From: Planctomycetota bacterium
Lineage (GTDB): Bacteria > Planctomycetota > Planctomycetia > Pirellulales > PNKZ01
Direction: 5' to 3'
Length of the DNA stretch: 64,000 bases
Assembly (NCBI GenBank): GCA_018242585.1
Contig: JAFEBQ010000027.1
Location: 1-64,000, forward strand
In this document: positions 54,444-62,905 of the stretch, piece after piece
How the letters are laid out: each line of letters begins with the position of its first letter
Numbering within the stretch: the first letter of the stretch is position 1
Made by a program: the position numbers and the translations under genes
Notes under the pieces: model-generated
What the model saw: only the letters and a program-made list of their open reading frames with translations
Databases searched by the model: none
Told to the model about the DNA's origin: nothing

Positions 54444-54483
54444 GCGGCAGCCCGGTCACGCATTGTTAGGGAGTGTCAGGCGA

Positions 54484-55902
54484 ATGCAAGCAAGTGAACA
54501 AATCACGTTGGCCGATCTGGTCCGAGCGGTCGGCGGCAAATTGATCGGCCCCGCGAACGAAGTCGTTGACGCACAGCAGGTATTGCCGCGCGTGGCAATC
54601 GACTCGCGCAAGTTGAATGCCGGCGAAGTGTTCTGGGCGGTTCGTGGCGTCGATCGGGACGGAGCCGAGTTCGTGGCCGATGCGTTTAATCGCGGCGCGG
54701 CTGGCGTCGTTACGCACGTGGCGCCCAAGTCGGTGCCCGTCGGGCGCTGGGCGATCGTCGTTGCCGATGGTCAAGCGGCCCTGGCTGATTTCGCTCGCTG
54801 GCAGCGCGGTCGCTTTGCCGGTCGTGTGGCCGCGGTCACTGGCAGCGTGGGCAAGACGACGGCTCGACTGTTGATCGACGCGGTTTTAGGCGTGCGCCTG
54901 GCCGGCTCGTGCAGCCCTGAAAACTACAATAACCAGCTCGGCGTGCCCTTGAGCATGAGTCAGTGGGCCCCAGCCAACGAATATGCCGTGGTCGAGTTGG
55001 CGGCCCGCCGCTCGGGCGAGATCGCCGAGCTGTGCCAGCTTTGCCGACCGCACATCGGCGTGGTCACGCAACTGGGGGAATCGCATCTCGAAACATTTGG
55101 CAGCCGCGGCGCGATTGCCACGACCAAGGCCGAGTTGATCGCGGCGCTGCCGGCGGAAGGGCTGGCGGTGCTCAATGCCGACGACCCGGCGCAGCGTGAT
55201 TTCGAGCGATCGACCAAGGCTCGCATCGTTTGGGTTGGTCGCTCAGCGCGAGCCGATCTGATGGCCACCCAAGTGCGCTACGCCCACGGTCGCTTGTCGT
55301 TCACGGTTCAGGGCGAACGCCTCGTCGCGCCCGTTTGGGGTCGGCATCATCTGACTTCGGTGCTGGCCGCTGTGGCGGTGGGGCGCGAGTTCGGCTTGAG
55401 CTGGGATGAGATTCGAGCTGGCTTGGCCTTGTTCGTGCCGCCGGCTCAGCGCGGCGCGGCTCTTTCGATCGGCCAACTGCGCGTGATCGACGATTCGTAC
55501 AACGCCAGCCCGTTGTCGATGCGGGCGGGGCTGGAGTTGTTGCGGCATGACGACTCGCCGGGGCTGCGGATCGTGGCCTGTGGCGATATGTGCGAGTTGG
55601 GTGACGAAGCCCCCGCTTTGCACCGCCGGTTTGGCCAGGAAGTGGTCACGCGCTGCGGCGCCGATTTGCTGGTGGCCTGTGGGCCCAACGCCGATCACGT
55701 GGTCAATGCGGCCCAGCAGGCTGGCATGTCCGAGCAACGCGCGATCGCCTGTGACTCGCCGGCTGGTGTGGCTGAAGTGGTGCGCGAGCGCGCTCGGCCC
55801 GGCTCGGTCGTATTGCTCAAAGGTTCACGCGTCATGGGCATGGAAACTTGCTTGAAGATTTGGCGGGCCGAAGCAGACGAGTTGCAGCGCGTGGCGGCTT
55901 GA
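54484..55902 (+). CDS. murF: UDP-MurNAc-pentapeptide synthetase
   Basis: 472 residues from the ATG at 54484 with AGGGAG before it. Adds D-Ala-D-Ala to the tripeptide. AIDSRKLNAGEVFWAVRG near the N-terminus, ATP loop TGSVGKTT, central CSPENYNNQLGVPL and C-terminal VIDDSYNASPLSMRAGLELL (given in two parts) typical of MurF. 40 bp after murE. A weak terminator-like hairpin follows at 55930. Confidence 0.96.
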   Translation: MQASEQITLADLVRAVGGKLIGPANEVVDAQQVLPRVAIDSRKLNAGEVFWAVRGVDRDGAEFVADAFNRGAAGVVTHVAPKSVPVGRWAIVVADGQAALADFARWQRGRFAGRVAAVTGSVGKTTARLLIDAVLGVRLAGSCSPENYNNQLGVPLSMSQWAPANEYAVVELAARRSGEIAELCQLCRPHIGVVTQLGESHLETFGSRGAIATTKAELIAALPAEGLAVLNADDPAQRDFERSTKARIVWVGRSARADLMATQVRYAHGRLSFTVQGERLVAPVWGRHHLTSVLAAVAVGREFGLSWDEIRAGLALFVPPAQRGAALSIGQLRVIDDSYNASPLSMRAGLELLRHDDSPGLRIVACGDMCELGDEAPALHRRFGQEVVTRCGADLLVACGPNADHVVNAAQQAGMSEQRAIACDSPAGVAEVVRERARPGSVVLLKGSRVMGMETCLKIWRAEADELQRVAA

Positions 55903-55929
55903 TCGCCTCGCGACGAAATAAAACACGCA

Positions 55930-55951
55930 GGAGAATCTCCCCGATTTTTTT
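55930..55951 (+). terminator. Weak terminator-like hairpin after murF
   Basis: GGAG-AAT-CTCC (55930-55940) followed four bases later by seven T (55945-55951). Short stem; may be partial read-through. Confidence 0.3.
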
Positions 55952-56090
55952 GCAAGCTCCTTCGATGACGCCAAACTGTTGCGGGACAGCGCGGCGTCAG
56001 CCTCCCTCCTGGGTCGAAGCATACCACTTGTCGATTCGACTACTGGGTCAGTCGGATCGGCAAGAGCTTCTCGAAGGGGCTTGATACTGA

Positions 56091-56123
56091 GCCCCGGGGC
56101 GACGGCCCAACCGTCGCCTCGGG
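56091..56123 (+). promoter_or_regulatory. Very stable hairpin in the mraY leader
   Basis: CCCCGGGGCGACGG (56091-56104) pairs with CCGTCGCCTCGGGG (56110-56123) over all 14 positions, one being G-U, with a CCCAA loop. No T-tract follows, so not a usual terminator. Lies 114 bases before the mraY start. Confidence 0.6.
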
Positions 56124-56237
56124 GATCAGGGAACCAAGGTCGCCCGGTCTGATCGACGCTCGACCGGTGAATCGCGCCTACGCTGGTTGGGGCGCTGCGG
56201 TCGTCAGGCGGAACGCTCGAACCCCCGATCGGCATCG

Positions 56238-57290
56238 ATGAGTATTTCAGCAGCCGTAGCCTTGCTCAGCGAATGGTCGAGCTTCGGCGCGCCGTGGCCT
56301 TTGCGTGCGGCCGTTGCCGGGATCGTATCGGCCACGCTGGTGCTGCTGTTTGGCGGCCGAGCGATTCAATGGCTCCGTCGCTTCGGCGGCGAAACGATCC
56401 GTCGGGACTCTCCGCTGTTGCACGCCTTGCATCAAAGCAAGGCTGGCACGCCGACAATGGGCGGGCTGATCTTTCTAGTCGCCAGTGCTTGCGCGCTGTT
56501 CTTTGCCGCCGATTGGGAAGACGTGCAGGTACAAACCGGCGGCATTCTGATCGCCGGCATGGCGGCCGTGGGCTTTGCCGACGATTACCTGAAACGTCGG
56601 CTCACGCGCCGCGGGTTGTCGAGTGCGGCAAAATTGCTTGGTCAGGTTGCTGTTACGGCCGGGGCGTTGGCGTGGCAGGCCGCGTTTGCTGATTCGACAA
56701 GTGCGCTCGTCGGCTGGCAGTTGGCCTGGGCTGGGTTCGTGGTCATTGCCTCGTCGAACGCCGTGAATCTGGCCGACGGGCTCGATGGCCTGGCGGCGGG
56801 AACGTGGACACTGGCCGCGGTTGCCATGATCGGCGCGGTCGCGCTCGCCGGCAGCGGCGCGAACGAAATGCTCGTCTTCACGGCCGCGCTCGTCGGAGCC
56901 GTGGCGGGGTTTTTGAAGTTCAATCGTCATCCGGCCCAGGTGTTCATGGGAGACACCGGCGCACTGGCCTTGGGAGGCGTGCTCGGTTGGCTGGCCGTAT
57001 CGGCTCATGTCGAGTGGATTTGGCTGGTTGTCGCCGGTGTATTTGTCATCGAAGCGATCAGCGTCCTGTTGCAGGTGGGCTGGTTTCGAGCCACTGGACG
57101 CCGGGTGCTTCGCTGTGCGCCGTTGCATCATCACTTTCAGTTTCTCGGCTGGCCAGAGCGGAGAATCGTGTTTCGTTTTTGGGTTGTGGCAGGCTGCTGC
57201 GCGCTGATCGGGTTGCTGTTGGCCAATACCATGCCACGCTCGAACGATTTCGAGATCGCCAAAACCAAAGTCGCCACCGAACTGCGCTAA
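56238..57290 (+). CDS. mraY: Phospho-MurNAc-pentapeptide translocase
   Basis: 350 residues from the ATG at 56238. Membrane enzyme making lipid I on undecaprenyl phosphate. Motifs: HQSKAGTPTMGGLIFL, GFADDYLKRR, NAVNLADGLDGLA, FMGDTGALALGG and LHHHFQFLGWPERRIVFRFW, in the MraY order. About ten membrane helices. It lies 335 bp after murF and 18 bp before murG. Confidence 0.96.
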   Translation: MSISAAVALLSEWSSFGAPWPLRAAVAGIVSATLVLLFGGRAIQWLRRFGGETIRRDSPLLHALHQSKAGTPTMGGLIFLVASACALFFAADWEDVQVQTGGILIAGMAAVGFADDYLKRRLTRRGLSSAAKLLGQVAVTAGALAWQAAFADSTSALVGWQLAWAGFVVIASSNAVNLADGLDGLAAGTWTLAAVAMIGAVALAGSGANEMLVFTAALVGAVAGFLKFNRHPAQVFMGDTGALALGGVLGWLAVSAHVEWIWLVVAGVFVIEAISVLLQVGWFRATGRRVLRCAPLHHHFQFLGWPERRIVFRFWVVAGCCALIGLLLANTMPRSNDFEIAKTKVATELR

Positions 57291-57308
57291 TCAAATCAGG
57301 AATCCGTG

Positions 57309-58475
57309 ATGAAAGCACACCACCCAATCGCCGGCACGGTTCACGGACATCGCGGTTCGCGCGGAACGCACGTTGTCTTCGCGGGCGGAGGAACCGGCGG
57401 GCATTTGTTCCCAGGGCTGGCGGTCGCCGAAGCTTTGCGACAAGCGCAGCCGGAGCTGCGCATCACCTTCGTCGGCAGCGGACGTTCGCTCGAACGAGGC
57501 GAGGTGCCGGCGGCAGGCTTTGACTACATGGCCATCGCGGCCGCGCCGGGGCCGCGCAAAATGTGGCACTGGCCCCGTTTTGCTTCATCACATATCGCCG
57601 CCAGCCTAACGGCGCGGCGCTGGCTCGAACGCGAGCAGGCGTCGCTGGTCGTCGGCCTGGGGGGCTATGCCAGCGTGCCGGCCGTGGCCGCCGCGCAGCG
57701 CATGAACTTGCCGACGTTGTTGCTCGAACAGAATGCCGTGCCGGGTCGGGCCACGCGCTGGTTGGCCGGGCGAGCGAGCGTTGTCTGTCTAGCACTGTCG
57801 CAATCGCAGTCTTGGCTGGGAAGCGCAGGCAACAAGGCGGTGGTCACCGGCAATCCGCTGCGCCGTCCGTTTCGTGTCACGTCACGCCGGGCCGATGCCG
57901 ATCGCGTGCAGAAAACCTGCGTCGTCCTGGGGGGCAGCGGCGGCGCGGTCGAGCTGAACACCGCCTTCCTCGACGCGCTGACGCAACTGCGTGGCGTGGC
58001 GCTCGGCTGGCGAATGGTACATCAGACGGGCACGACCGAGGCCGAGGCTGTCGCGCGACGCTACGCCTTGATGGGGTGCGATGCACACGTGACGCCGTTC
58101 ATCGATCATCCGGCCGAAGTGCTGGCCGAAGCCGATCTTGTCGTCACGCGGGCCGGCGCGACGAGCCTGGCCGAATTGGCGGCGTTGGGCGTGCCGACCG
58201 TGGCGTGTCCTTACCCGCGGGCGGTCGATCAGCATCAATGGCACAATGCCCAAGTCTATGCCGAGGCCGGCGGATGTCACTTGGTCGACTTCCGCACTGG
58301 TGAGCCTGGCGCGACGCTGGCCAAAACGCTGGCGCCGCTGTTGGTCGATCGCGTGGCGCGCGAGGCACTGGGGCAGGCGATGCGACGCCTGGCAGTGCCT
58401 GACGCGGCGGAGCGAGTGGCGATGATCGTCAGCGAAATGATTGGATACTCAACATTGATGCGGCAAGCGGCATAG
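57309..58475 (+). CDS. murG: Lipid II-forming GlcNAc transferase
   Basis: 388 residues from the ATG at 57309 (an adjacent upstream GTG is possible). Peripheral GT28 enzyme that turns lipid I into lipid II. GGGTGGHLFPGLAVAEAL near the N-terminus, EQNAVPGRATRWLA, and TRAGATSLAELAALGVPTV in the C-terminal domain. N-terminus about 20 residues longer than usual. Genes for MurD, FtsW and MurC, which normally neighbour it, are missing here. Confidence 0.96.
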   Translation: MKAHHPIAGTVHGHRGSRGTHVVFAGGGTGGHLFPGLAVAEALRQAQPELRITFVGSGRSLERGEVPAAGFDYMAIAAAPGPRKMWHWPRFASSHIAASLTARRWLEREQASLVVGLGGYASVPAVAAAQRMNLPTLLLEQNAVPGRATRWLAGRASVVCLALSQSQSWLGSAGNKAVVTGNPLRRPFRVTSRRADADRVQKTCVVLGGSGGAVELNTAFLDALTQLRGVALGWRMVHQTGTTEAEAVARRYALMGCDAHVTPFIDHPAEVLAEADLVVTRAGATSLAELAALGVPTVACPYPRAVDQHQWHNAQVYAEAGGCHLVDFRTGEPGATLAKTLAPLLVDRVAREALGQAMRRLAVPDAAERVAMIVSEMIGYSTLMRQAA

Positions 58476-58482
58476 GACCAAA

Positions 58483-60129
58483 GTGAACGCAGACAGCTCG
58501 AACAACACCGAGTTCCTCTTGCCCTGGCTGCGGCGCATTTGCGTCGCGCTGGTGTTGCTATCGGTTGCGTGGCGCGCCTACCACTACGATGCGCCGGTGG
58601 TCGATGGCTTTTGGGACAAGCAGATCGCGGTGGCCAACAAGTCGCGCGTGATGGCCGGTCCGCCGTTTCAGTGGCTCGAAGGAGGCTTCGACTTCCTATC
58701 CTACGAAGGGGAAAGCCGGCCTCTGGCTGAAGAGGTGCCGCTGTATCACGTGCTGACCGCCGTTGGTTACCGCTGGTTCGGCGATCGGCAGGATTGGTTT
58801 GCCCGCGGGCTCAGTTCATTAGGCTCGGTGGTGGCGCTGGTGGCGTTCTTCGCCCTGGTGCGGCGCGAAATGGGACGCAACTTTGCGTGGTTGGCAACCG
58901 TGGCGCTCGGCTGGTCGCCGATGTTCCTGTTCTATGGACGCTCAGTGCTGCCCGACGTGTGGATGATGGCGTGCGCGCTGGCGGCTGCCGCGGCCTATCG
59001 ACGATACTTCGACGATAGTTGCGCGCGCTGGCTGTGGCTGGCAACCGGCCTGGGGTTGTTGAGCGCGAGCTTCAAATACTATGGCTTGATCGTCCTGTTG
59101 CCGATGGCCGAGATGATCGTGCGCTTCGATGGCTGGCGCGGGCTGTTCCGGCCACGGTTCTGGCTGCCTGCGGTGGGGATGACCTTGCCGATCGTGGTCT
59201 GGCTGGCACTGGCATTCATTGATCGGGACAACCCGGCTCGCGGCGGCTTGTACTTCATCTTTCAAGAGCCGTCGCTGCTGGTGCGGCGGATTTTTTGGAG
59301 CCGGCTGTTCGAGCGGTTCCTTTGGAAAAGCTGTGGGCCGGTCAACACAGTACTGATTCTTGTCGGCGTGATGAGCGCCGTGGCCCGTCGCGCTGTGCCG
59401 CGCGCGGCGCTGGCCTGGGGCATAACAGGGCTGGCCTATTACATCGCGCTCGGGCCGAAATCGTGGAACCACGAGTACTACGAACTGATGTTGCTGCCCG
59501 GCGCTGCCCTGTGGGCTGCGGTTGGCTGGCGATTTGTCTGGAGTGAAGGACTAGCCTGGTCGTGGACTAGCACGTTGGCTGAGCGTTGGCCTCGCGCGCT
59601 ACGGCCGAGAGCTTGGCACGGCGCGGTGGCGCTGGTCGTGCTGGCCGCGGTGCAGTCGCCGCTGGTTTCGGACAAGCGCTGGGAGCAAGAGGCGGGCTTC
59701 GTGATTGTCGGCGGCAAGCTCGAACAGCTTTGTTCGCCCCAGGGCAGGGTGTTGGCCGGCCCGACGACGCCGCAACCGATCGTCCATTACGCCCATCGCC
59801 AAGGTTGGACTTGGCACGAGTCGTTCGGCGCCGATTGGCAATGGGAACTCGACCATTATCGCCAGCGCGGGGCCGAAGTGATGGCCATCTATTTTGATCA
59901 CAAGCACACGGCGGCGCAGCGGGCGGAATACGCGCCGCTGATTGCCAACTTGCCGCTGATCGAACACGCGCAAGGCCCCTGGGGCAAAGGGGGCCGGCCG
60001 TGCGAGTATTACATTCTTTCACTACGCAACGCGCCCGGCGAACTCGAATCGCCATCAGCCGATTCCACGACGCGCGCTGCGCAATCTGGCCTGGGTGCTA
60101 CCGCCGCCGAGTTGGGGCGATTAAGGTAG
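58483..60129 (+). CDS. GT39/ArnT-like membrane glycosyltransferase
   Basis: 548 residues from a GTG at 58483, seven bases after murG. About ten membrane helices, with an early lumenal loop APVVDGFWDKQIAVANKSR that resembles the first catalytic loop of GT-C enzymes, and LPDVWMMACALAAAAAYRR as the polytopic core. The C-terminal about 150 residues are soluble (RVLAGPTTPQPIVHYAH). Probably moves a lipid-linked sugar onto an envelope acceptor. Directly downstream of the mur genes, perhaps in the same transcript. Acceptor and donor unknown. Confidence 0.8.
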   Translation: MNADSSNNTEFLLPWLRRICVALVLLSVAWRAYHYDAPVVDGFWDKQIAVANKSRVMAGPPFQWLEGGFDFLSYEGESRPLAEEVPLYHVLTAVGYRWFGDRQDWFARGLSSLGSVVALVAFFALVRREMGRNFAWLATVALGWSPMFLFYGRSVLPDVWMMACALAAAAAYRRYFDDSCARWLWLATGLGLLSASFKYYGLIVLLPMAEMIVRFDGWRGLFRPRFWLPAVGMTLPIVVWLALAFIDRDNPARGGLYFIFQEPSLLVRRIFWSRLFERFLWKSCGPVNTVLILVGVMSAVARRAVPRAALAWGITGLAYYIALGPKSWNHEYYELMLLPGAALWAAVGWRFVWSEGLAWSWTSTLAERWPRALRPRAWHGAVALVVLAAVQSPLVSDKRWEQEAGFVIVGGKLEQLCSPQGRVLAGPTTPQPIVHYAHRQGWTWHESFGADWQWELDHYRQRGAEVMAIYFDHKHTAAQRAEYAPLIANLPLIEHAQGPWGKGGRPCEYYILSLRNAPGELESPSADSTTRAAQSGLGATAAELGRLR

Positions 60130-60218
60130 TGGACTAGCTGGCCGCGTGGCCATGCGCGTCGGTTTTCTTTGTTGTTTCCGCGATTGAGACTGTCCTCGGT
60201 GGCGGTCCATCTTGCTCT

Positions 60219-61208
60219 ATGCCCTTGATTCTCGTTACCGGCGCCACTGGTTTGGTGGGCAACAACGTGGTGCGGCTGCTGGCCGAGCGCGGCGACCAGG
60301 TGCGCGTGCTGCAGCGCGCCAACAGCCCGACCAAGCCGTTGGCCGGGTTGCCGGTCGAATCGGTCCCTGGCGACATCACCGACGCGGCTTCGGTCGAGCG
60401 GGCGATGGCCGGCGTGAACGGGGTCGTCCATGCAGCAGGTTATGTTCACGTCGGCTGGACCAATCTTGGCCTGCATCGCGCGATCAATGTTGAGGGAACT
60501 AGGAACGTCGCCAGCGCGGCTCGTGCCGCCGGAGTGCGGATGGTCCACGTTTCGAGCGTTGACGCGTTGGGCCTGCGCAGCCGCGAGCACCCGGCCGACG
60601 AGAGCACCCCTCCCGATCCGCGCAATCAAGTCCCCTATGCCCTGACTAAGCGTGAAGCGGAAGCTGTCGTGCTCGAAGAGGTTGATCACGGGCTCGACGC
60701 GGTGATCGTCAATCCGGTGTTCATGCTCGGCCCCTGGGATTGGAAGCCGTCGAGCGGACGCATGTTGCTGGCCGTGGCCCAGCAGCGGCCGCTGTTCACT
60801 CCGCGCGGCGGCAACGATTTTTGCGACGTGCGCGACGTGGCCGCGGGCATTCTGACGGCTAGCGAGCGCGGCCGGCGTGGCGAGCGTTACATCCTGGGTG
60901 GCGAGGCGATGTCGTACTTTGAAGCCTGGTCGATGTTTGCCGACGTTGTCGGCGTGAGGCGGCCAATTCGCGCGGTGCGTCCCTTTGTCTTGAAGTCGAT
61001 CGGGCGCGTTGGCGATCTGATCGGCAAGCTGAAGGGACGGGAACTCGACGTGAACTCGGCGGCGACGCTGATGGCAACCTGGCCGCATCATTACACGTAT
61101 GCCAAGGCAGCGGCCGAGTTGGGATATCGGCCGCGCCCCGCGCGCCAAGCGGCCAAAGCGGCGTGGCAGTGGTTCCAGGAGCACGGCTACGCACCGAAGC
61201 GGAGTTAG
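60219..61208 (+). CDS. NAD(P)-dependent sugar epimerase/dehydratase (extended SDR)
   Basis: 329 residues. Rossmann GATGLVGNN at 8-16, and the active-site Tyr140/Lys144 in PYALTKREAE, with the Ser in MVHVSSVDALG. The overall look, LVTGATG then VNPVFMLGPWDWKPS, resembles dihydroflavonol-reductase or HpnA-like SDRs. Substrate cannot be fixed. 89 bp after the GT39-like gene on the same strand, so possibly supplying its sugar. Confidence 0.9.
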   Translation: MPLILVTGATGLVGNNVVRLLAERGDQVRVLQRANSPTKPLAGLPVESVPGDITDAASVERAMAGVNGVVHAAGYVHVGWTNLGLHRAINVEGTRNVASAARAAGVRMVHVSSVDALGLRSREHPADESTPPDPRNQVPYALTKREAEAVVLEEVDHGLDAVIVNPVFMLGPWDWKPSSGRMLLAVAQQRPLFTPRGGNDFCDVRDVAAGILTASERGRRGERYILGGEAMSYFEAWSMFADVVGVRRPIRAVRPFVLKSIGRVGDLIGKLKGRELDVNSAATLMATWPHHYTYAKAAAELGYRPRPARQAAKAAWQWFQEHGYAPKRS

Positions 61209-61392
61209 TTCTCGGCCGCTCCCTCTAATTGCTAGCAGCCGATTGCTGATCGCCAGTCTGCACCATTCTGCGCAGCTTCACGTCCGGTCGTAACGATCGC
61301 GGAGAATGCGAAGAATCGCTGTAGTTTAACGGCGGTTCCCCTCGATATATCGTCTGATGAGTCGACATTTTAGGCGATCAGGCGACCGTGCA

Positions 61393-62871
61393 ATGCTATC
61401 GCGACCCGCTGTCGTGACGATGGTGCTGCTGGTACTCACGACCGGCTGTGCTACGAGTCTACACCGGCATCACGGTCGTCGCGGCAACAGCACGGGCGCG
61501 ATGACCGCCGAAGCGCCGGCGGCGGTTGCCGAGCGCGGCAAGGTCCAGGTCGTCACTCACGCCGAAGAGGCCGCGCCAGTGGGGCGGGCGGCCGCCTACG
61601 TCGAGTTGAGCGCCGCCGAGTGTCAGCGGTTGGCGATCATGCACGCACCGCTGGGCTATAGCCTGATGACCGAGCGTGCGGCGCTGCGCCAGTCGCTGGG
61701 AGCGAAGCTCCATCATGCCGCCAGAGCGCGGGCCGAGGCGCTCAAGTACGCTGTCTTGGAATCGCAGAATCGCGCGGCCGGTGAAGCCTTGACGCTGTAT
61801 TTCGACTTGGCCGAGGCCGAAGCCAAGTTCGACCTGGCCAACGAAAGCGTAACGCAACTGCAACATGCCATCGACCAAGTCGCCCAGTTGCGACAACGCG
61901 GCGCCGACGTGCCGGCCGCGTTGAATGAATTTGAACCGCAGTTGATCGCCGCCCAAGCGCAACGCGCGGCGCTCGACACGAAGATCGCGACGCTGAATCG
62001 CCAGCTCCGGGTGAAGCTCGGCGCGTCGTGCCACGACGCCGACTCCCGTTATTGGCCGATCACGGCGCTGGAACAGCCACGGGAAGTCTTCGACACCGAC
62101 GCCGAGGTGGCCATCGGCTTGGGAAGCCGCGCCGAACTGGCCGGCATGTGCTATCTGATTAGCCATCTCGACGCGCACACGTTGTCGGTGGCTCGCGACT
62201 ACTTGGGGGCGCTGCATCCCATGTCGCGTGGGGAGGGGGCGAAGTCGCACCACTTGCTGTTGAAGCTGCTAATCTGTCCAGTCTTGCATCGCGACCTGGA
62301 CCTGGCCGCCCAGCAGCTGCGCGAATCGTTGGGTCGCCGTCAAATGCAAATCAGCGAAGAAATCCGCGGCGCGGTCGAACTGTATCAAGGCGCTCAGTCG
62401 CAAGTGGTCTTCGCCGTTCAAGCCGAGCAACAAGCGGCCCGGCACGCCAGCATTGCCGACGAGCAACAAAAGATCGATCGCGCGACATTCGGCGATGTGG
62501 ACCAGGCGCGGCTCAAGCACTTGGAATCGCGTGCCAAAGTCGTCGAAGCGGTGGCTGGCGCCATCAAGGCGCTGGTGCAAGTCAAGCAATCGACCGGCGT
62601 GCTGGGCTGTGAGGTGTTGTTCCCCGCGGCCGAATCGGTCGAAGCCGGCCAGGGGCAGCCGAGCGCCGAAGCGCCGCTCCCGGACGTTTCGATGAACGTC
62701 CAGGATTGGCCCCTGCCGCCTCCGCCAACCACCGAGCACGAAACGGCCACTTCGACGAGCGACCAAGAATCGAAATCGCAACCAGCGGCCGATGCCCAGG
62801 CCGCCACTGACGACAAGCCGGCCGAGTTGATGACGCGGCGGGTCTTCTTTAGCGATCGGATGATGCGCTAG
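61393..62871 (+). CDS. TolC-like outer-membrane efflux lipoprotein
   Basis: 492 residues from the ATG at 61393; an ATG 12 codons earlier is also possible. Lipobox LTTGC with Cys19. Long Ala/Gln/Glu-rich helical segments typical of the outer-membrane factor family: AEAEAKFDLANESVTQLQHA and ELYQGAQSQVVFAVQAEQQA. A C-terminal Pro/Ser-rich tail ends at VFFSDRMMR. Forms a channel for an export pump. The gene converges on the DevA-like ABC gene, 34 bp from stop to stop; together they could form a pump. Confidence 0.85.
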   Translation: MLSRPAVVTMVLLVLTTGCATSLHRHHGRRGNSTGAMTAEAPAAVAERGKVQVVTHAEEAAPVGRAAAYVELSAAECQRLAIMHAPLGYSLMTERAALRQSLGAKLHHAARARAEALKYAVLESQNRAAGEALTLYFDLAEAEAKFDLANESVTQLQHAIDQVAQLRQRGADVPAALNEFEPQLIAAQAQRAALDTKIATLNRQLRVKLGASCHDADSRYWPITALEQPREVFDTDAEVAIGLGSRAELAGMCYLISHLDAHTLSVARDYLGALHPMSRGEGAKSHHLLLKLLICPVLHRDLDLAAQQLRESLGRRQMQISEEIRGAVELYQGAQSQVVFAVQAEQQAARHASIADEQQKIDRATFGDVDQARLKHLESRAKVVEAVAGAIKALVQVKQSTGVLGCEVLFPAAESVEAGQGQPSAEAPLPDVSMNVQDWPLPPPPTTEHETATSTSDQESKSQPAADAQAATDDKPAELMTRRVFFSDRMMR

Positions 62872-62905
62872 GGGCTGTGCGCCCTTCGACCGCGCGGCGA
62901 CGCCT

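Larger units (their letters stand above)
55903..56237. other. Intergenic region before mraY, 335 bp
   Basis: Contains a weak terminator-like hairpin and a very stable hairpin (56091-56123). No gene in either strand. Unusual inside a mur cluster, where genes normally abut. Confidence 0.6.

Noticed and set aside
60009-61184. 391-codon leftward open frame
   Set aside because: Antisense to the SDR gene, which has both Rossmann and YxxxK motifs.
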